DNA of 64,000 nucleotides from Devosia nitrariae (GCF_030160115.1 NZ_BSNS01000024.1:434001-498000), one strand, 5' to 3'; shown: positions 29,507 to 38,877, counted from the stretch's first letter. The notes: a model not told the origin generated them from the letters alone. Made by a program: numbers and translations.

Positions 29507-30349
29507 ATGGATTTTTCGCTCAAATCGGGTGAGCCGTTTGCCAGCTATCGGACGCCGGCAGGTCCCGCAGCACTAGCACCGGTCGCGGTGCTGGGTGTCG
29601 GGCGGCAGAGGGCAATGAGGCCCGTGGTGCGCCGGCGTCTGTCGAGCTATGCAATGGTCCTGATCGAGAGTGGGAGTGGAACTCTATGGACCGAGGCGAC
29701 CGGCAAGCTGTCGGTCGAGGCTCCTGCCCTTTTCTGGCTCTTTCCGGAGATCGAGCACACCTATGGGCCGAGCGAGGGCGAGGCGTGGCAGGAGCACTGG
29801 GTGCTGTTCGATGGAAACTTGTCGCGGGATGCGTGGCGCTGCGGATATCTGGCGGCCGAAAGGCCGATTGAGCCGCTGCGAGGCGACGCGGTCGCTTTAC
29901 GGCTGTTCGCGCAGATCATAGAGGCGTTGCTTGCCGACACACAGGAAAGCGACGCGTTGGCGGGCCTTGCTATCCATGAGTTGATCGTCCGGCCGCGCCG
30001 ACGCACCGCGGTGCGCGGGACCAGCACTGATGTGGCGGAAAAGATCGCCGCGCGTCTGCGGGAAGATATCGCGGGCCAAGTCGATTTCACCCATCTCGCC
30101 GGCGCGTTTGGCCTATCGCCGGCTACGCTGCGCCGGCAGTTCTTGGCTCGTTACGGCATGGCGCCCAAGGCCTTCCACCTGCAGCTGAAGCTCGATCAGG
30201 CCAAGGAGATGCTGGGGATGACCGATATACCCGTCAGCGAAATCGCCGGCCGGTTGGGCTTCGAGGATGCCTACTACTTCTCCCGGCTGTTCCACGCACG
30301 TGAAGGATGCCCGCCGCGTGAGTTCCGGCACAGGCATCGCCGCAGCTAG
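29507..30349 (+). CDS. AraC family transcriptional regulator
   Basis: 280-aa regulator. The N-terminal part is a cupin-like sensing domain with ESGSGTLWTEATGKLSVEAPALFWLFPEIEHTYGP-type strands. The C-terminal part has the double helix-turn-helix (VDFTHLAGAFGLSPATLRRQF and IPVSEIAGRLGFEDAYYFSRLF). The ATG at 29507 has CGAGAG just upstream; the open frame starts at 29435 but lies in the promoter region. Divergent from the PhyH gene, which it probably controls. Its stop lies inside a mosaic repeat. Confidence 0.87.
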   Translation: MDFSLKSGEPFASYRTPAGPAALAPVAVLGVGRQRAMRPVVRRRLSSYAMVLIESGSGTLWTEATGKLSVEAPALFWLFPEIEHTYGPSEGEAWQEHWVLFDGNLSRDAWRCGYLAAERPIEPLRGDAVALRLFAQIIEALLADTQESDALAGLAIHELIVRPRRRTAVRGTSTDVAEKIAARLREDIAGQVDFTHLAGAFGLSPATLRRQFLARYGMAPKAFHLQLKLDQAKEMLGMTDIPVSEIAGRLGFEDAYYFSRLFHAREGCPPREFRHRHRRS

Positions 30350-30479
30350 AGCCTTTCCCGTTCCGATTGAACCGGAGCGGGAGCTCTAAATCTTTGAATT
30401 GCCGCGTTTTCGAACCGCAAAAGTGGTGTCCATCCCGGATCAAGTCCGGGACAGGCTTTTGCTGAAAACGCTCCAGAGC
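30348..30479. repeat. Rhizobiales-type intergenic mosaic element, copy 2, with an inserted palindrome
   Basis: AGAGC...GCTCT flanks a CCCGTTCCG/CGGAGCGGG dyad, followed by a module with CGCAAAAGTGG and GCTTTTGC. Inside the second module sits TCCCGGATCAAGTCCGGGA (30433-30451), itself a common Rhizobiales palindrome. The element covers the AraC stop codon and ends 10 bases before the pyrG stop. Confidence 0.6.
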
Positions 30480-30488
30480 GCGCGCTTG

Positions 30489-32117
30489 CTACACCAACCG
30501 GCTTTGCACCACGGCCGCCTCGACGAAGCTGGCAAACAGCGGATGCGGCTCGAAGGGCTTCGATTTCAGCTCCGGGTGGAACTGCACGCCGATGAACCAG
30601 GGGTGGTCGGTACGCTCGACGATTTCGGGGAGCCTGCCGTCCGGGGAGACGCCGGAGAACAGCAGCCCGTTCTTTTCCAGGAGCTTGCGGTAGTTCATGT
30701 TGACTTCGTAGCGGTGCCTGTGGCGCTCGGAAATGCGAGTGGTGCCATAGATGTCGGCGACGCGGCTGCCCCGCGTCAGTTGAGCGGGATAGGCACCCAA
30801 GCGCATGGTGCCGCCGAGGTCGGTCGCCTCGCTGCGCATTTCGGTCTCATTGCCCTTGGTCCACTCGGTCATGATTCCGACGATCGGCTCGCGCGTCGGG
30901 CCGAACTCGGTCGATGAGGCGTTCTTGATGCCCGCCGTGTTACGGGCCGCTTCGATGCAGGCCATCTGCATGCCGAAGCAGATGCCGAAATAGGGCACGT
31001 TCTTGATGCGGGCGAACCGCGCCGCCTCGATTTTGCCGGCCGAGCCGCGCTCGCCGAAGCCGCCGGGGACGAGGATGCCGTGGATGTGCTCAAGCCATGG
31101 CGACGGGTCCTCGCGCTCGAAGATCTCGCTATCGATCCAATTCAGATTGACCTTGACCCGGTTGGCGATGCCGCCATGGGTCAACGCTTCCGAAAGCGAC
31201 TTATAGGCATCCTTGAGGCCCGTATACTTGCCGACGACGGCGATGTTGACCTCGCCCTCGGGATTGTGCAGGCGCTGCGAGACCTCCTGCCAGGCCGAGA
31301 GATCCGGCTCCGGCGCATCGGCAATGCCAAACGCGGCCAGCACCTCTCGATCAAGCCCTTCCTTGTGGTACGCAAGCGGCACGTCGTAGATCGAGGCGAC
31401 GTCCAGGCCCTGGATAACCGCGCTCTCGCGCACGTTGCAGAAAAGCGAAAGCTTCTTCTTCTCCCCTTCAGGGATTGGCCGGTCGCAGCGCACCAGCAGC
31501 ACGTCGGGCGCGATGCCGATCGAGCGCAGTTCCTTGACAGAGTGCTGGGTCGGCTTGGTCTTCAACTCGCCCGCGCTCGGGATATAGGGCATCAGCGTCA
31601 AATGCACGTAGACGGCATGATTGCGCGGCAGTTCGTTGCCGGTCTGGCGTATGGCCTCGAAGAACGGCAGGCCCTCGATATCGCCGACGGTGCCGCCAAT
31701 CTCGACGAGAACGAAGTCGTAGTCCTCATTGCCGTCGAGGATGAAGGCCTTGATGGCGTCCGTGACGTGGGGAATGACCTGGACGGTGGCTCCAAGATAG
31801 TCGCCACGCCGCTCCTTGGCGAGGATCTCCGAATAGATGCGGCCGGTGGTGACGTTGTCCCTTTTGTTGGCCGAGCGGCCGGTGAAGCGCTCGTAGTGGC
31901 CAAGATCGAGATCGGTCTCGGCGCCGTCGTCGGTGACGAACACCTCCCCGTGCTGGGTCGGCGACATGGTGCCCGGATCGACGTTGAGGTACGGGTCGAG
32001 CTTGCGCAGCCTGACCTTATAACCGCGCGCCTGCAACACGGCGCCTAGAGCCGCCGAGGCCAAACCTTTTCCCAAAGAGGAGACCACGCCTCCGGTGATG
32101 AAAACGTACCGAGCCAT
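30489..32117 (-). CDS. pyrG: CTP synthase
   Basis: 542-aa enzyme making CTP from UTP with glutamine as nitrogen source. The N-terminal synthase domain has GGVVSSLGKGLASAALGAVLQ and DPYLNVDPGTMSPTQHGEVFV; the C-terminal glutamine amidotransferase has the nucleophile in FGICFGMQMACIEA and the His/Glu pair in GVQFHPELKSKP. Full length. It is last in tpiA-secG-pyrG, separated from secG by a terminator. Confidence 0.98.
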   Translation of the reverse strand: MARYVFITGGVVSSLGKGLASAALGAVLQARGYKVRLRKLDPYLNVDPGTMSPTQHGEVFVTDDGAETDLDLGHYERFTGRSANKRDNVTTGRIYSEILAKERRGDYLGATVQVIPHVTDAIKAFILDGNEDYDFVLVEIGGTVGDIEGLPFFEAIRQTGNELPRNHAVYVHLTLMPYIPSAGELKTKPTQHSVKELRSIGIAPDVLLVRCDRPIPEGEKKKLSLFCNVRESAVIQGLDVASIYDVPLAYHKEGLDREVLAAFGIADAPEPDLSAWQEVSQRLHNPEGEVNIAVVGKYTGLKDAYKSLSEALTHGGIANRVKVNLNWIDSEIFEREDPSPWLEHIHGILVPGGFGERGSAGKIEAARFARIKNVPYFGICFGMQMACIEAARNTAGIKNASSTEFGPTREPIVGIMTEWTKGNETEMRSEATDLGGTMRLGAYPAQLTRGSRVADIYGTTRISERHRHRYEVNMNYRKLLEKNGLLFSGVSPDGRLPEIVERTDHPWFIGVQFHPELKSKPFEPHPLFASFVEAAVVQSRLV

Positions 32118-32181
32118 GGGCGCTCACCTTACCAAGTCCACGTCGATTCGCCGAGCCTTGAGAGGAACGGCACAAAAGAAG

Positions 32182-32205
32182 AAGGGGATGTTTCCATCCC
32201 CTTTT
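32182..32205 (-). terminator. Intrinsic terminator after secG
   Basis: A 9-bp perfect stem (AAGGGGATG and CATCCCCTT) with a 4-base loop lies between secG and pyrG, followed on the minus strand by CTTCTTTT. Some transcription probably stops here, so pyrG may have its own promoter in the 65 bases that follow or rely on read-through. Confidence 0.75.
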
Positions 32206-32225
32206 CCGTTTCGCCTTGCGGCGGG

Positions 32226-32717
32226 TCAGTTACCCGAGGGCGCAGCGGGCGTTTGAGTGCCGGTCTGGTCGCCGGAGGACGTCTCCTCGGCGGGCTGCTG
32301 GGCCGGCGTGTCGGGTACGGCGAGATCGAGCGCGTCGATGTCGGTCGGAGCGGTGGTTTGCTCTGCCGGAGCCTGCTGCGCGGGGGGAGCCGGCAGGTCC
32401 GAGGTGCTACCGCCTTGGAGGCTGTCGAGCGCGTCGAGCACGCTGGACGGCGTCTCGCCCTCGGTTGCCCGTTCGAGAATGCCTGATGTTCCCCGGTCGA
32501 ACTCGTTGAGAACGGTCAGTCCGATGGCGGTGGCGAAAAAAAGCGCCGCCAAAATCGCCGTGGTGCGGGTCAGCAGATTGGCCGAGCCGCGCGCGGTCAT
32601 GAAACCGCCCCCGCCCCCGCCGATACCGAGCGCACCGCCTTCCGAGCGCTGCAGCAGGATCACCACGATCATCGCCAGAACGATCAACAGATAGGCAACA
32701 AGAAGGACGTTCGCCAT
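32226..32717 (-). CDS. secG: Preprotein translocase subunit SecG
   Basis: 163-aa membrane protein of the SecYEG channel. Two transmembrane helices are visible (LLVAYLLIVLAMIVVILLQR and TTAILAALFFATAIGLTVL) joined by the conserved SEGGALGIGGGGGGFMTARG loop. A long tail rich in Ala, Pro, Gln and Thr (about residues 90-163) follows, which is typical of alphaproteobacterial SecG and does not indicate a fusion. Located between tpiA and pyrG, the standard place. Confidence 0.95.
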   Translation of the reverse strand: MANVLLVAYLLIVLAMIVVILLQRSEGGALGIGGGGGGFMTARGSANLLTRTTAILAALFFATAIGLTVLNEFDRGTSGILERATEGETPSSVLDALDSLQGGSTSDLPAPPAQQAPAEQTTAPTDIDALDLAVPDTPAQQPAEETSSGDQTGTQTPAAPSGN

Positions 32718-32832
32718 GCGAGTCTCAAGTCCTCGGAGAATTCAAGAATGCGGCGTCATACACGCCCGCCCAAACAAATACCAGCCGATCGCGCCGCTTT
32801 TTTCGAGGGCGACCAGCAGGAGAAGCTCGGAG

Positions 32833-33588
32833 CTACACCGCCGAAATAATAGTATAGAAGTCATTTGCCAAGAGGCTGGCACCTCCGACAAGGGCACCAT
32901 TGACGTCATTGATGTCCAAAATCTCGCGCGCGTTGATCGGTTTGACCGATCCGCCGTAGAGGATCCGGATTGTGGCGCCGCGCTCGCCGAACCGGTTGGT
33001 CAGGATATGGCGGATGCCGTTGTGCATGGTGGCGATCTCGTCGTAGGTCGGTGTGCGTCCAGTGCCGATGGCCCAGACCGGTTCATAGGCGATGATGATC
33101 TCGTGCTGGCCCCCGGCCTCGGGCACGGAACCGGCCAGTTGCGCAGCCACAACGTTCTCGGCTTTGCCGCTGTCGCGCTCGTCCTCGGTCTCGCCAACGC
33201 AGATAATGGGCTTCAGGCCCGCACCAATAGCGGCCTCGACCTTGGCGCGCACCATATCGTCCGTCTCGTGGTGGTCGGCGCGTCGCTCGCTATGGCCGAC
33301 GATCACGTATTGCGCCCCGGCATCGGCGAGCATTCCTGCGCTGATATCGCCGGTATGGGCGCCATGGGCTTCCCAGTGGCAGTCCTGCCCGCCGGTAAGG
33401 ATGCCGCTCAGGGCGCCCTGGGCGCTGGCCGCCGCGAGCATCGTCGCGGGCGGACAGACGACGACCATCGCGCGGGGCGCCTCTCCGGTGGTCAACAGAA
33501 CGGCGAGCGCCTGCAGTTCGCTCAAGGACGCCATGGCGCCGTTCATTTTCCAGTTACCGGCAATGAGAGGGGTTATGGTCGTTGTCAC
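32833..33588 (-). CDS. tpiA: Triosephosphate isomerase
   Basis: 251-aa glycolytic isomerase of dihydroxyacetone phosphate and glyceraldehyde-3-phosphate. The catalytic residues are in the expected places: Lys in AGNWKMNG, His in VIVGHSERR and Glu in AYEPVWAIGTGRTPT. Normal length. It is divergent from the PpiD-like gene, with 143 bases between, and leads the tpiA-secG-pyrG series. Confidence 0.98.
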   Translation of the reverse strand: MTTTITPLIAGNWKMNGAMASLSELQALAVLLTTGEAPRAMVVVCPPATMLAAASAQGALSGILTGGQDCHWEAHGAHTGDISAGMLADAGAQYVIVGHSERRADHHETDDMVRAKVEAAIGAGLKPIICVGETEDERDSGKAENVVAAQLAGSVPEAGGQHEIIIAYEPVWAIGTGRTPTYDEIATMHNGIRHILTNRFGERGATIRILYGGSVKPINAREILDINDVNGALVGGASLLANDFYTIISAV

Positions 33589-33731
33589 TTGCTTTTGCTC
33601 CTGCCACTTGCGCCGGGGTGCGGATTGCCCTAACCCGGCTCGATCGTGCGCCTTGCGGCGCTTTGACGTCCCTGTCTAATATCCCGCGCCTTGTGGGGTA
33701 AAGCCTAGAACGGATTATTGGAACGCCCGAA

Positions 33732-35606
33732 ATGCTCGATGGTTTGCGTAACTTTGCAAAGTCCGGCCCCGGCAAGATCCTTGGGGCGTTTCTACTGGTT
33801 GGTGTGGCCGGCTTCGGCATCAACAACGTGATCCTCGACCTCGGCAGCAACACGGTTGCCCGTGTCGGCAGCGAGGAGATCTCCTCTGTGGAGTTCCAGC
33901 GCGCCTACCGGAACGAGATCAGTCGTTTTGCCCAGCAGTTCGGCTCGTCCCCGACGCCGCAGGAAGCAACCAACATGGGCTTGCCGTCGCGTGCTCTGCA
34001 GCGCCTCTCTCAGGACGCAGCGCTCGACAATCTCGCCGGTCAGCTCGACCTCGGCGTTTCCGACGAGAGGCTCGGCCAGATGCTGCGCGAGGATCCGTCC
34101 TTCGCCGGCACGCTCGGCACGTTCGATCCGCAGGCTTTCACCCAAGTGCTCCAAAGGAGCGGAATGACCGAGGCGCAGTATTTCGCTGACCAAAGCAAGG
34201 CTGCCGGCCGCGAGCAGCTGGTCTCGGCACTGTTTGCCGACACGCCGCTGCCGCAGACGGCGGCCAGTCTTTTGGCGCGCTACATCGGCGACACCCGCAC
34301 CATCGACTATTTCGTCGTCGCCGAGACGAGCATTCTGCCACCCGACGAGCCGACCGATGCGGACCTTGCCGCCTATCTCGGGGAGCACCAGGCCGAATTC
34401 CGTACCGTCGAGACGCGCAATGTCGACATCCTCTCCTTCTCTCCGCAGACGCTGGCCGAAACGATCGACGTCTCGCAAGAGGAGGTTACCGTCGAGTACG
34501 AGGAGAGGCGGGATAGCCTCGCCACGCCCGAGCGGCGGACGATCGAGCAGGTGGTGCTGGCCAATGATGAGCAGGTCGGCGCGTTCGAGGCAGGCCTTGC
34601 GGCTGGCGAAAGCTTTGAGACGCTGGTCGCCGAGGCGGGGCTGACGCCCACCGCGCTCGGCACTCTCGCCCGCGGCGAGATCACCGACGCGAGCCTTGCC
34701 CAGGCTGCCTTCGGTCTCGAAGAAGGCGCCTTTGCCATCATCCCCGGCGCCGCCGGACGACGCGCCATCCACGTCTCCGCCATCGAACCCAGCCATGTGC
34801 CGTCGCTCGAGGAGGCGCGCGACCAGATTGCCCAGGAGCTGGCGCTCGCGGCCGCACGCAACCAGTATGCTGAGATCCTCGATCAGATCGAGGAACTGCG
34901 TGCCGCCTTCCAGCCGCTTACCGATATTGCGGTCCGCTACGGGTTGGAGGTGACGCAGCTTCCGGTCACGGCGAGCGGCGCGGCCCTGGCCGAGATCGAG
35001 GATATTCCGCAGGCCGAACGCGCTCGCGTCGCGCAGGCGATCTTTGCGGCCGAGCCGGAACGGCTGACGCCGGGCATCGCGCTGGGCGGCAACCACAATA
35101 TCTGGTTCGACCTCAAATCGGTCGAGCCAGCGCGCGACCAGACGCTCGAGGAGGTGCGCGAAGAGGTCGCGGCAGCCTGGACCCGCGAACAGACCGAGGC
35201 GGCGATCGCCGCGCAGGTCGCCGAGATCACCGACCGGCTCAATATGGGCGAATCACTGGCCGATCTGGCGGCTGCCTATAATCAGTTCCCGCAGATCTCT
35301 TCGCCCTTCACTCGGTCGGGCGAGGCTGGCACGGCGATCGACTCGACCGTTGCCAACGCGGTCTTTGCTGGCGGGCCGGAGCATCATGGCTCGGCGGTCA
35401 ACGCCGAGGGTGAACATGTCGTCTTCGAGGTCGTCGATGTCGCGCCCGATACCGACGGCCTCGACGAGCAGACCCTTGAAGCCCTCGATAACGAGAGCCG
35501 GCTGGACCTTGTTGGAGGATTCGTTACCGGCGTGCGCGAGGACGCGGACATGAGGATCAACCAGCAGGCTCTCGAGCAAGCCATGGCGCTCGCGACCGGA
35601 CAATAA
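33732..35606 (+). CDS. ppiD: PpiD-like periplasmic peptidyl-prolyl isomerase/chaperone
   Basis: 624-aa membrane-anchored folding factor. A single N-terminal transmembrane helix (ILGAFLLVGVAGFGINNVI) is followed by a SurA_N-like chaperone domain and a parvulin-type rotamase region near residues 240-370 (ERRTIEQVVLANDEQ, GTLARGEITDASLAQAAFGLEEG). It helps outer-membrane and secreted proteins fold at the Sec exit. The parvulin motif is weak, so isomerase activity is uncertain. trpE starts 19 bases after its stop; this ppiD-trpE order is common in Rhizobiales. Confidence 0.9.
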   Translation: MLDGLRNFAKSGPGKILGAFLLVGVAGFGINNVILDLGSNTVARVGSEEISSVEFQRAYRNEISRFAQQFGSSPTPQEATNMGLPSRALQRLSQDAALDNLAGQLDLGVSDERLGQMLREDPSFAGTLGTFDPQAFTQVLQRSGMTEAQYFADQSKAAGREQLVSALFADTPLPQTAASLLARYIGDTRTIDYFVVAETSILPPDEPTDADLAAYLGEHQAEFRTVETRNVDILSFSPQTLAETIDVSQEEVTVEYEERRDSLATPERRTIEQVVLANDEQVGAFEAGLAAGESFETLVAEAGLTPTALGTLARGEITDASLAQAAFGLEEGAFAIIPGAAGRRAIHVSAIEPSHVPSLEEARDQIAQELALAAARNQYAEILDQIEELRAAFQPLTDIAVRYGLEVTQLPVTASGAALAEIEDIPQAERARVAQAIFAAEPERLTPGIALGGNHNIWFDLKSVEPARDQTLEEVREEVAAAWTREQTEAAIAAQVAEITDRLNMGESLADLAAAYNQFPQISSPFTRSGEAGTAIDSTVANAVFAGGPEHHGSAVNAEGEHVVFEVVDVAPDTDGLDEQTLEALDNESRLDLVGGFVTGVREDADMRINQQALEQAMALATGQ

Positions 35607-35624
35607 TTCGGCAACGGAAACCAG

Positions 35625-37133
35625 ATGGGCGACGATTTTTATCGGCAATTCGCGGAGCAGTACGACTTGGGCAATGCCCAAATCGTCTGGCGCCGCGTGG
35701 TCGCCGATCTCGAAACGCCCATAGGAACCTACCTTAAGCTCGCTGAGGGGCGGCGCAACACGTTCCTGCTCGAGTCCGTCCAGGGCGGCTCGGTGCGCGG
35801 GCGCTATTCGATCATCGGGCTGGAACCTGACGTGATGCTCAGGGTCGAGGCGGGGCGGGCGCGGATCAATCGGACGGCGTTGAGTCGCCCGGATGCATTC
35901 GAGGACATTCCGCAAACGCCGCTCGAGGCGCTGCGCGAACTGGTGGCGCAATCGCGCATCGAGATGCCTGAAGGGATGCCGCCGCAGTCGGCAGGTATCT
36001 ATGGCTATCTCGGATATGAAATGGTGCGCTACATGGAGGTTCTGCCGGACAGCAATCCGGACGACCTCGGTCTGCCTGAAGCGACGCTGATGCGGCCATC
36101 GCTGCTCGCCATCTTCGACACGCTCAAGGACGAACTCTACCTAACAGCCCCAGTCTATCCTCGCGAAGGCGTTTCCGCCCGCCAGGCGTTCGAGGCGGCA
36201 GAGGCACGGATCGACGAGGCCACGGCCCGACTGGCGCGCGCCTTGCCCTATTCCAGCGATCTGGCCGATCTGGCGAGCCTTTCGATCACGAGCAATACGA
36301 GCGTTGCCGAATATGACGACATGGTCGCGCGGGCCAAGGAGTACATCAAGGCAGGCGACATCTTCCAAGTGGTGCTGAGCCAGCGGTTCGAGGCCGAGTT
36401 CGGTCTGCCGGCTACGGCCCTCTACCGGGCGCTGCGGCGCACAAACCCTTCACCCTATATGTATTTCCTGGATTTCGGCGAGTTCTCGGTGGCCGGATCC
36501 AGCCCCGAAATCCTCGTGCGTGTGCAAAACGGGCAAGTGACGATTCGCCCGATCGCCGGTACACGCAAGCGCGGCGCGACCCCGACGCGCGATCGGGAAC
36601 TGGCTGAGGAACTGCTCTCCGACCCCAAGGAACTGGCCGAGCACCTGATGCTCCTCGACCTCGGGCGCAACGATGTCGGGCGGGTGGCGAAGATCGGGAC
36701 GGTCGAGGTCACAGACAAGTTCTTCCTCGAATACTATTCGCATGTGATGCACATCGTCTCGAACGTCGTGGGCGAACTCGACCCGGAATTCGACTTCGTC
36801 GATGCGCTCTCGGCCGGATTTCCGGCCGGAACCGTTTCGGGCGCGCCCAAGGTCAGGGCGATGGAGATCATCGACGAACTGGAGAAGGCCCGGCGCGGTA
36901 TCTATGGCGGGTGCGTCGGTTATTTCGGGGCGGACGGCACGATGGACACCTGCATCGTCCTGCGCACCGCTATCGTCAAGGACGGCAAGCTCTACGTGCA
37001 GGCCGGCGCCGGCATTGTTGCCGATAGCCGCCCAGAGCTCGAGCAGCTCGAATGCGAAAACAAGGCTCGCGCCCTTTTCAGCGCAGCCGAGGAAGCATTA
37101 CGCTACGCCGGGGAGGCGAGGATCGGGCAATGA
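35625..37133 (+). CDS. trpE: Anthranilate synthase component I
   Basis: 502-aa chorismate-binding enzyme that forms anthranilate with TrpG. The signatures are IAGTRKRGATPTRDRELAEELLSDPKELAEHLMLLDLGRNDVGRV and GTVSGAPKVRAMEII. The N-terminal feedback region (LESVQGGSVRGRYSIIGLEPD) is present. It is a separate gene, not the TrpE-TrpG fusion of Rhizobium and Brucella. trpG follows after 129 bases that hold repeats. Confidence 0.97.
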   Translation: MGDDFYRQFAEQYDLGNAQIVWRRVVADLETPIGTYLKLAEGRRNTFLLESVQGGSVRGRYSIIGLEPDVMLRVEAGRARINRTALSRPDAFEDIPQTPLEALRELVAQSRIEMPEGMPPQSAGIYGYLGYEMVRYMEVLPDSNPDDLGLPEATLMRPSLLAIFDTLKDELYLTAPVYPREGVSARQAFEAAEARIDEATARLARALPYSSDLADLASLSITSNTSVAEYDDMVARAKEYIKAGDIFQVVLSQRFEAEFGLPATALYRALRRTNPSPYMYFLDFGEFSVAGSSPEILVRVQNGQVTIRPIAGTRKRGATPTRDRELAEELLSDPKELAEHLMLLDLGRNDVGRVAKIGTVEVTDKFFLEYYSHVMHIVSNVVGELDPEFDFVDALSAGFPAGTVSGAPKVRAMEIIDELEKARRGIYGGCVGYFGADGTMDTCIVLRTAIVKDGKLYVQAGAGIVADSRPELEQLECENKARALFSAAEEALRYAGEARIGQ

Positions 37134-37193
37134 TGCGTTTGAATATCTACATTCCGGCGAAAGCCGCGATATCCGTCCATCGATGGCGGAGCT

Positions 37194-37210
37194 GGTTCTG
37201 AAGCAGAACC
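37194..37210. repeat. Small dyads in the trpE-trpG spacer
   Basis: GGTTCTG-AAG-CAGAACC is a perfect 7-bp dyad. Just before it, at about 37151-37166, CCGGC-GAAA-GCCG forms another hairpin. Such short dyads look like REP-type repeats and they fill the otherwise gene-free 129 bases. A role in separating trpE from trpG expression is possible. Confidence 0.4.
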
Positions 37211-37262
37211 TCTCGCTCCCGCGGGAGAAGCCCGTGACAGAAACCAGCGCTGGAACAAGGAC

Positions 37263-37862
37263 ATGACCAGAACGCTCGTCATCGACAACTACGACAGCTT
37301 TACCTACAACCTCGTGCACTTCCTCGGGGAGCTCGGCGCCGACATTACCGTGCGGCGCAACGACAAGATCACCCTCGATGAGATCGAGGCGATGGCCCCG
37401 CAGGCGATCGTGCTTTCTCCGGGCCCCTGCACGCCCAACGAAGCGGGCGTGTGCCTTGCGCTTATCGACCGGTTCAAGGCAGAAGTGCCGGTCCTCGGCG
37501 TCTGCCTCGGCCATCAGGCGATCGGCCAGGCCATGGGTGGCGAGGTGATCCGTGCGCCGCAATTGATGCACGGCAAGACCAGCCGCATCAACCACACCGG
37601 AAAGGGTGTGTTCCGTGGCCTCAATTCCGGATTCGACGCCACGCGCTACCACTCCTTGACGGTGAGGCCCGAGACGCTGCCGGCAACGCTGGAGGTGACG
37701 GCGACCACCGATGACGGCGTGATCATGGGGTTGCAGCACCGTGCCCTGCCGCTGCACGGAGTGCAGTTCCACCCCGAGAGCATTGCCTCGGAAAACGGGC
37801 ACGCGCTTTTACAAAACTTCCTCAACATCGCGCGCGACTTCAATCTCGGAAAGGCCGCGTGA
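37263..37862 (+). CDS. trpG: Anthranilate synthase component II (glutamine amidotransferase)
   Basis: 199-aa class I amidotransferase that supplies ammonia to TrpE. Motifs: VIDNYDSFTYNLVHFLGELG at the start, the nucleophile in GVCLGHQAIGQ, and the His/Glu pair in GVQFHPESIASENG. It is a single-domain protein with no pabA-pabB fusion. It overlaps trpD by one base (TGATG), which couples translation. Confidence 0.96.
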   Translation: MTRTLVIDNYDSFTYNLVHFLGELGADITVRRNDKITLDEIEAMAPQAIVLSPGPCTPNEAGVCLALIDRFKAEVPVLGVCLGHQAIGQAMGGEVIRAPQLMHGKTSRINHTGKGVFRGLNSGFDATRYHSLTVRPETLPATLEVTATTDDGVIMGLQHRALPLHGVQFHPESIASENGHALLQNFLNIARDFNLGKAA

Positions 37863-38872
37863 TGGACATCAAGGCAGCACTGGCAAAGATCGCGGACCAC
37901 GACGACCTGACCGGCGAGGAGATGCGCTCGGTCATGACGCAGATCATGGAGGGCGAAGCGACGGCGAGCCAGATCGGCGCGTTTCTCATGGGCATGCGGG
38001 TCAAAGGCGAGACCGTCGGGGAAATCGCCGCCGCCGTGTCCATCCTCAAGGCCAAGATGGTGCCTGTCGAGGCTCCGGAAGGCGCCATCGACATTGTCGG
38101 CACGGGCGGGGATGGCGCAGGCACGCTCAATATCTCGACCACGAGCGCCATCGTCGTCGCAGCGGCCGGCGTACCGGTCGCCAAGCACGGTAACCGGGCG
38201 CTCTCGTCCAAGTCCGGCGCGTCGCAGGCGCTGGAGGCACTGGGGGTCAAGGCCGACCTGTCGCCCGAGCGGATATCGCAGTGTATCTCCGAAGTCGGCA
38301 TCGGCTTTATGTTCGCTCCGCAACACCACCCGGCCATGAAGCACGTGGGGGCAGCGCGCATGGAGATGGGGGTGCGAACCCTGTTCAATCTCCTCGGGCC
38401 GCAGTCCAATCCGGCCGGCGTGCGCCGCTATGTGCTCGGCGTCTACGATAAGCAATGGGTGGAGCCGGTGGCGGCCGCGCTTCTGGCCAACCGGACGCAG
38501 AAGGCATGGGTGGTCCACGGTCACGATGGGCTCGATGAGCTCTCGATCTCCGGCCCCTCGTTTGTCGCGCAGATTGCCGATGGGGATCTGAGGAGTTTCG
38601 AGGTGACGCCAGAGGACGCGGGACTGCAGCGCTCGCGGCTCGACGACATCCTGGGCGGCGACCCGCAACACAATGCGGCCAGGCTCCGTTCCTTGCTTGA
38701 TGGCGAAACCGGGGCCTATCGCGACATCGTGCTGCTCAACAGCGCGGCGGCGTTCGTCGTTGCCGACAAGGTCGCCGACCTCAAGTCGGGCGCATCGCTG
38801 GCGGCCGAGATGATCGACAGCGGCAAGGCGAAGGCCACGCTGGATCGGCTCGTCGCCGTATCCAACGGATAG
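37862..38872 (+). CDS. trpD: Anthranilate phosphoribosyltransferase
   Basis: 336-aa second enzyme of tryptophan synthesis. The PRPP-binding motif is DIVGTGGDGAGTLNIST, followed by AKHGNRALSSKSGASQALEALGV and the FMFAPQHHPAMKHV segment. Start at 37862 overlaps the trpG stop by one base; an alternative GTG three bases upstream would add one residue. trpC begins 5 bases after its stop. Confidence 0.97.
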   Translation: MDIKAALAKIADHDDLTGEEMRSVMTQIMEGEATASQIGAFLMGMRVKGETVGEIAAAVSILKAKMVPVEAPEGAIDIVGTGGDGAGTLNISTTSAIVVAAAGVPVAKHGNRALSSKSGASQALEALGVKADLSPERISQCISEVGIGFMFAPQHHPAMKHVGAARMEMGVRTLFNLLGPQSNPAGVRRYVLGVYDKQWVEPVAAALLANRTQKAWVVHGHDGLDELSISGPSFVAQIADGDLRSFEVTPEDAGLQRSRLDDILGGDPQHNAARLRSLLDGETGAYRDIVLLNSAAAFVVADKVADLKSGASLAAEMIDSGKAKATLDRLVAVSNG

Positions 38873-38877
38873 GGGTC

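Noticed and set aside
33792..35096. 434-aa frame opposite to the ppiD-like gene
   Set aside because: It is the antisense shadow of a clear coding gene in GC-rich DNA and has arginine-rich, non-family sequence.
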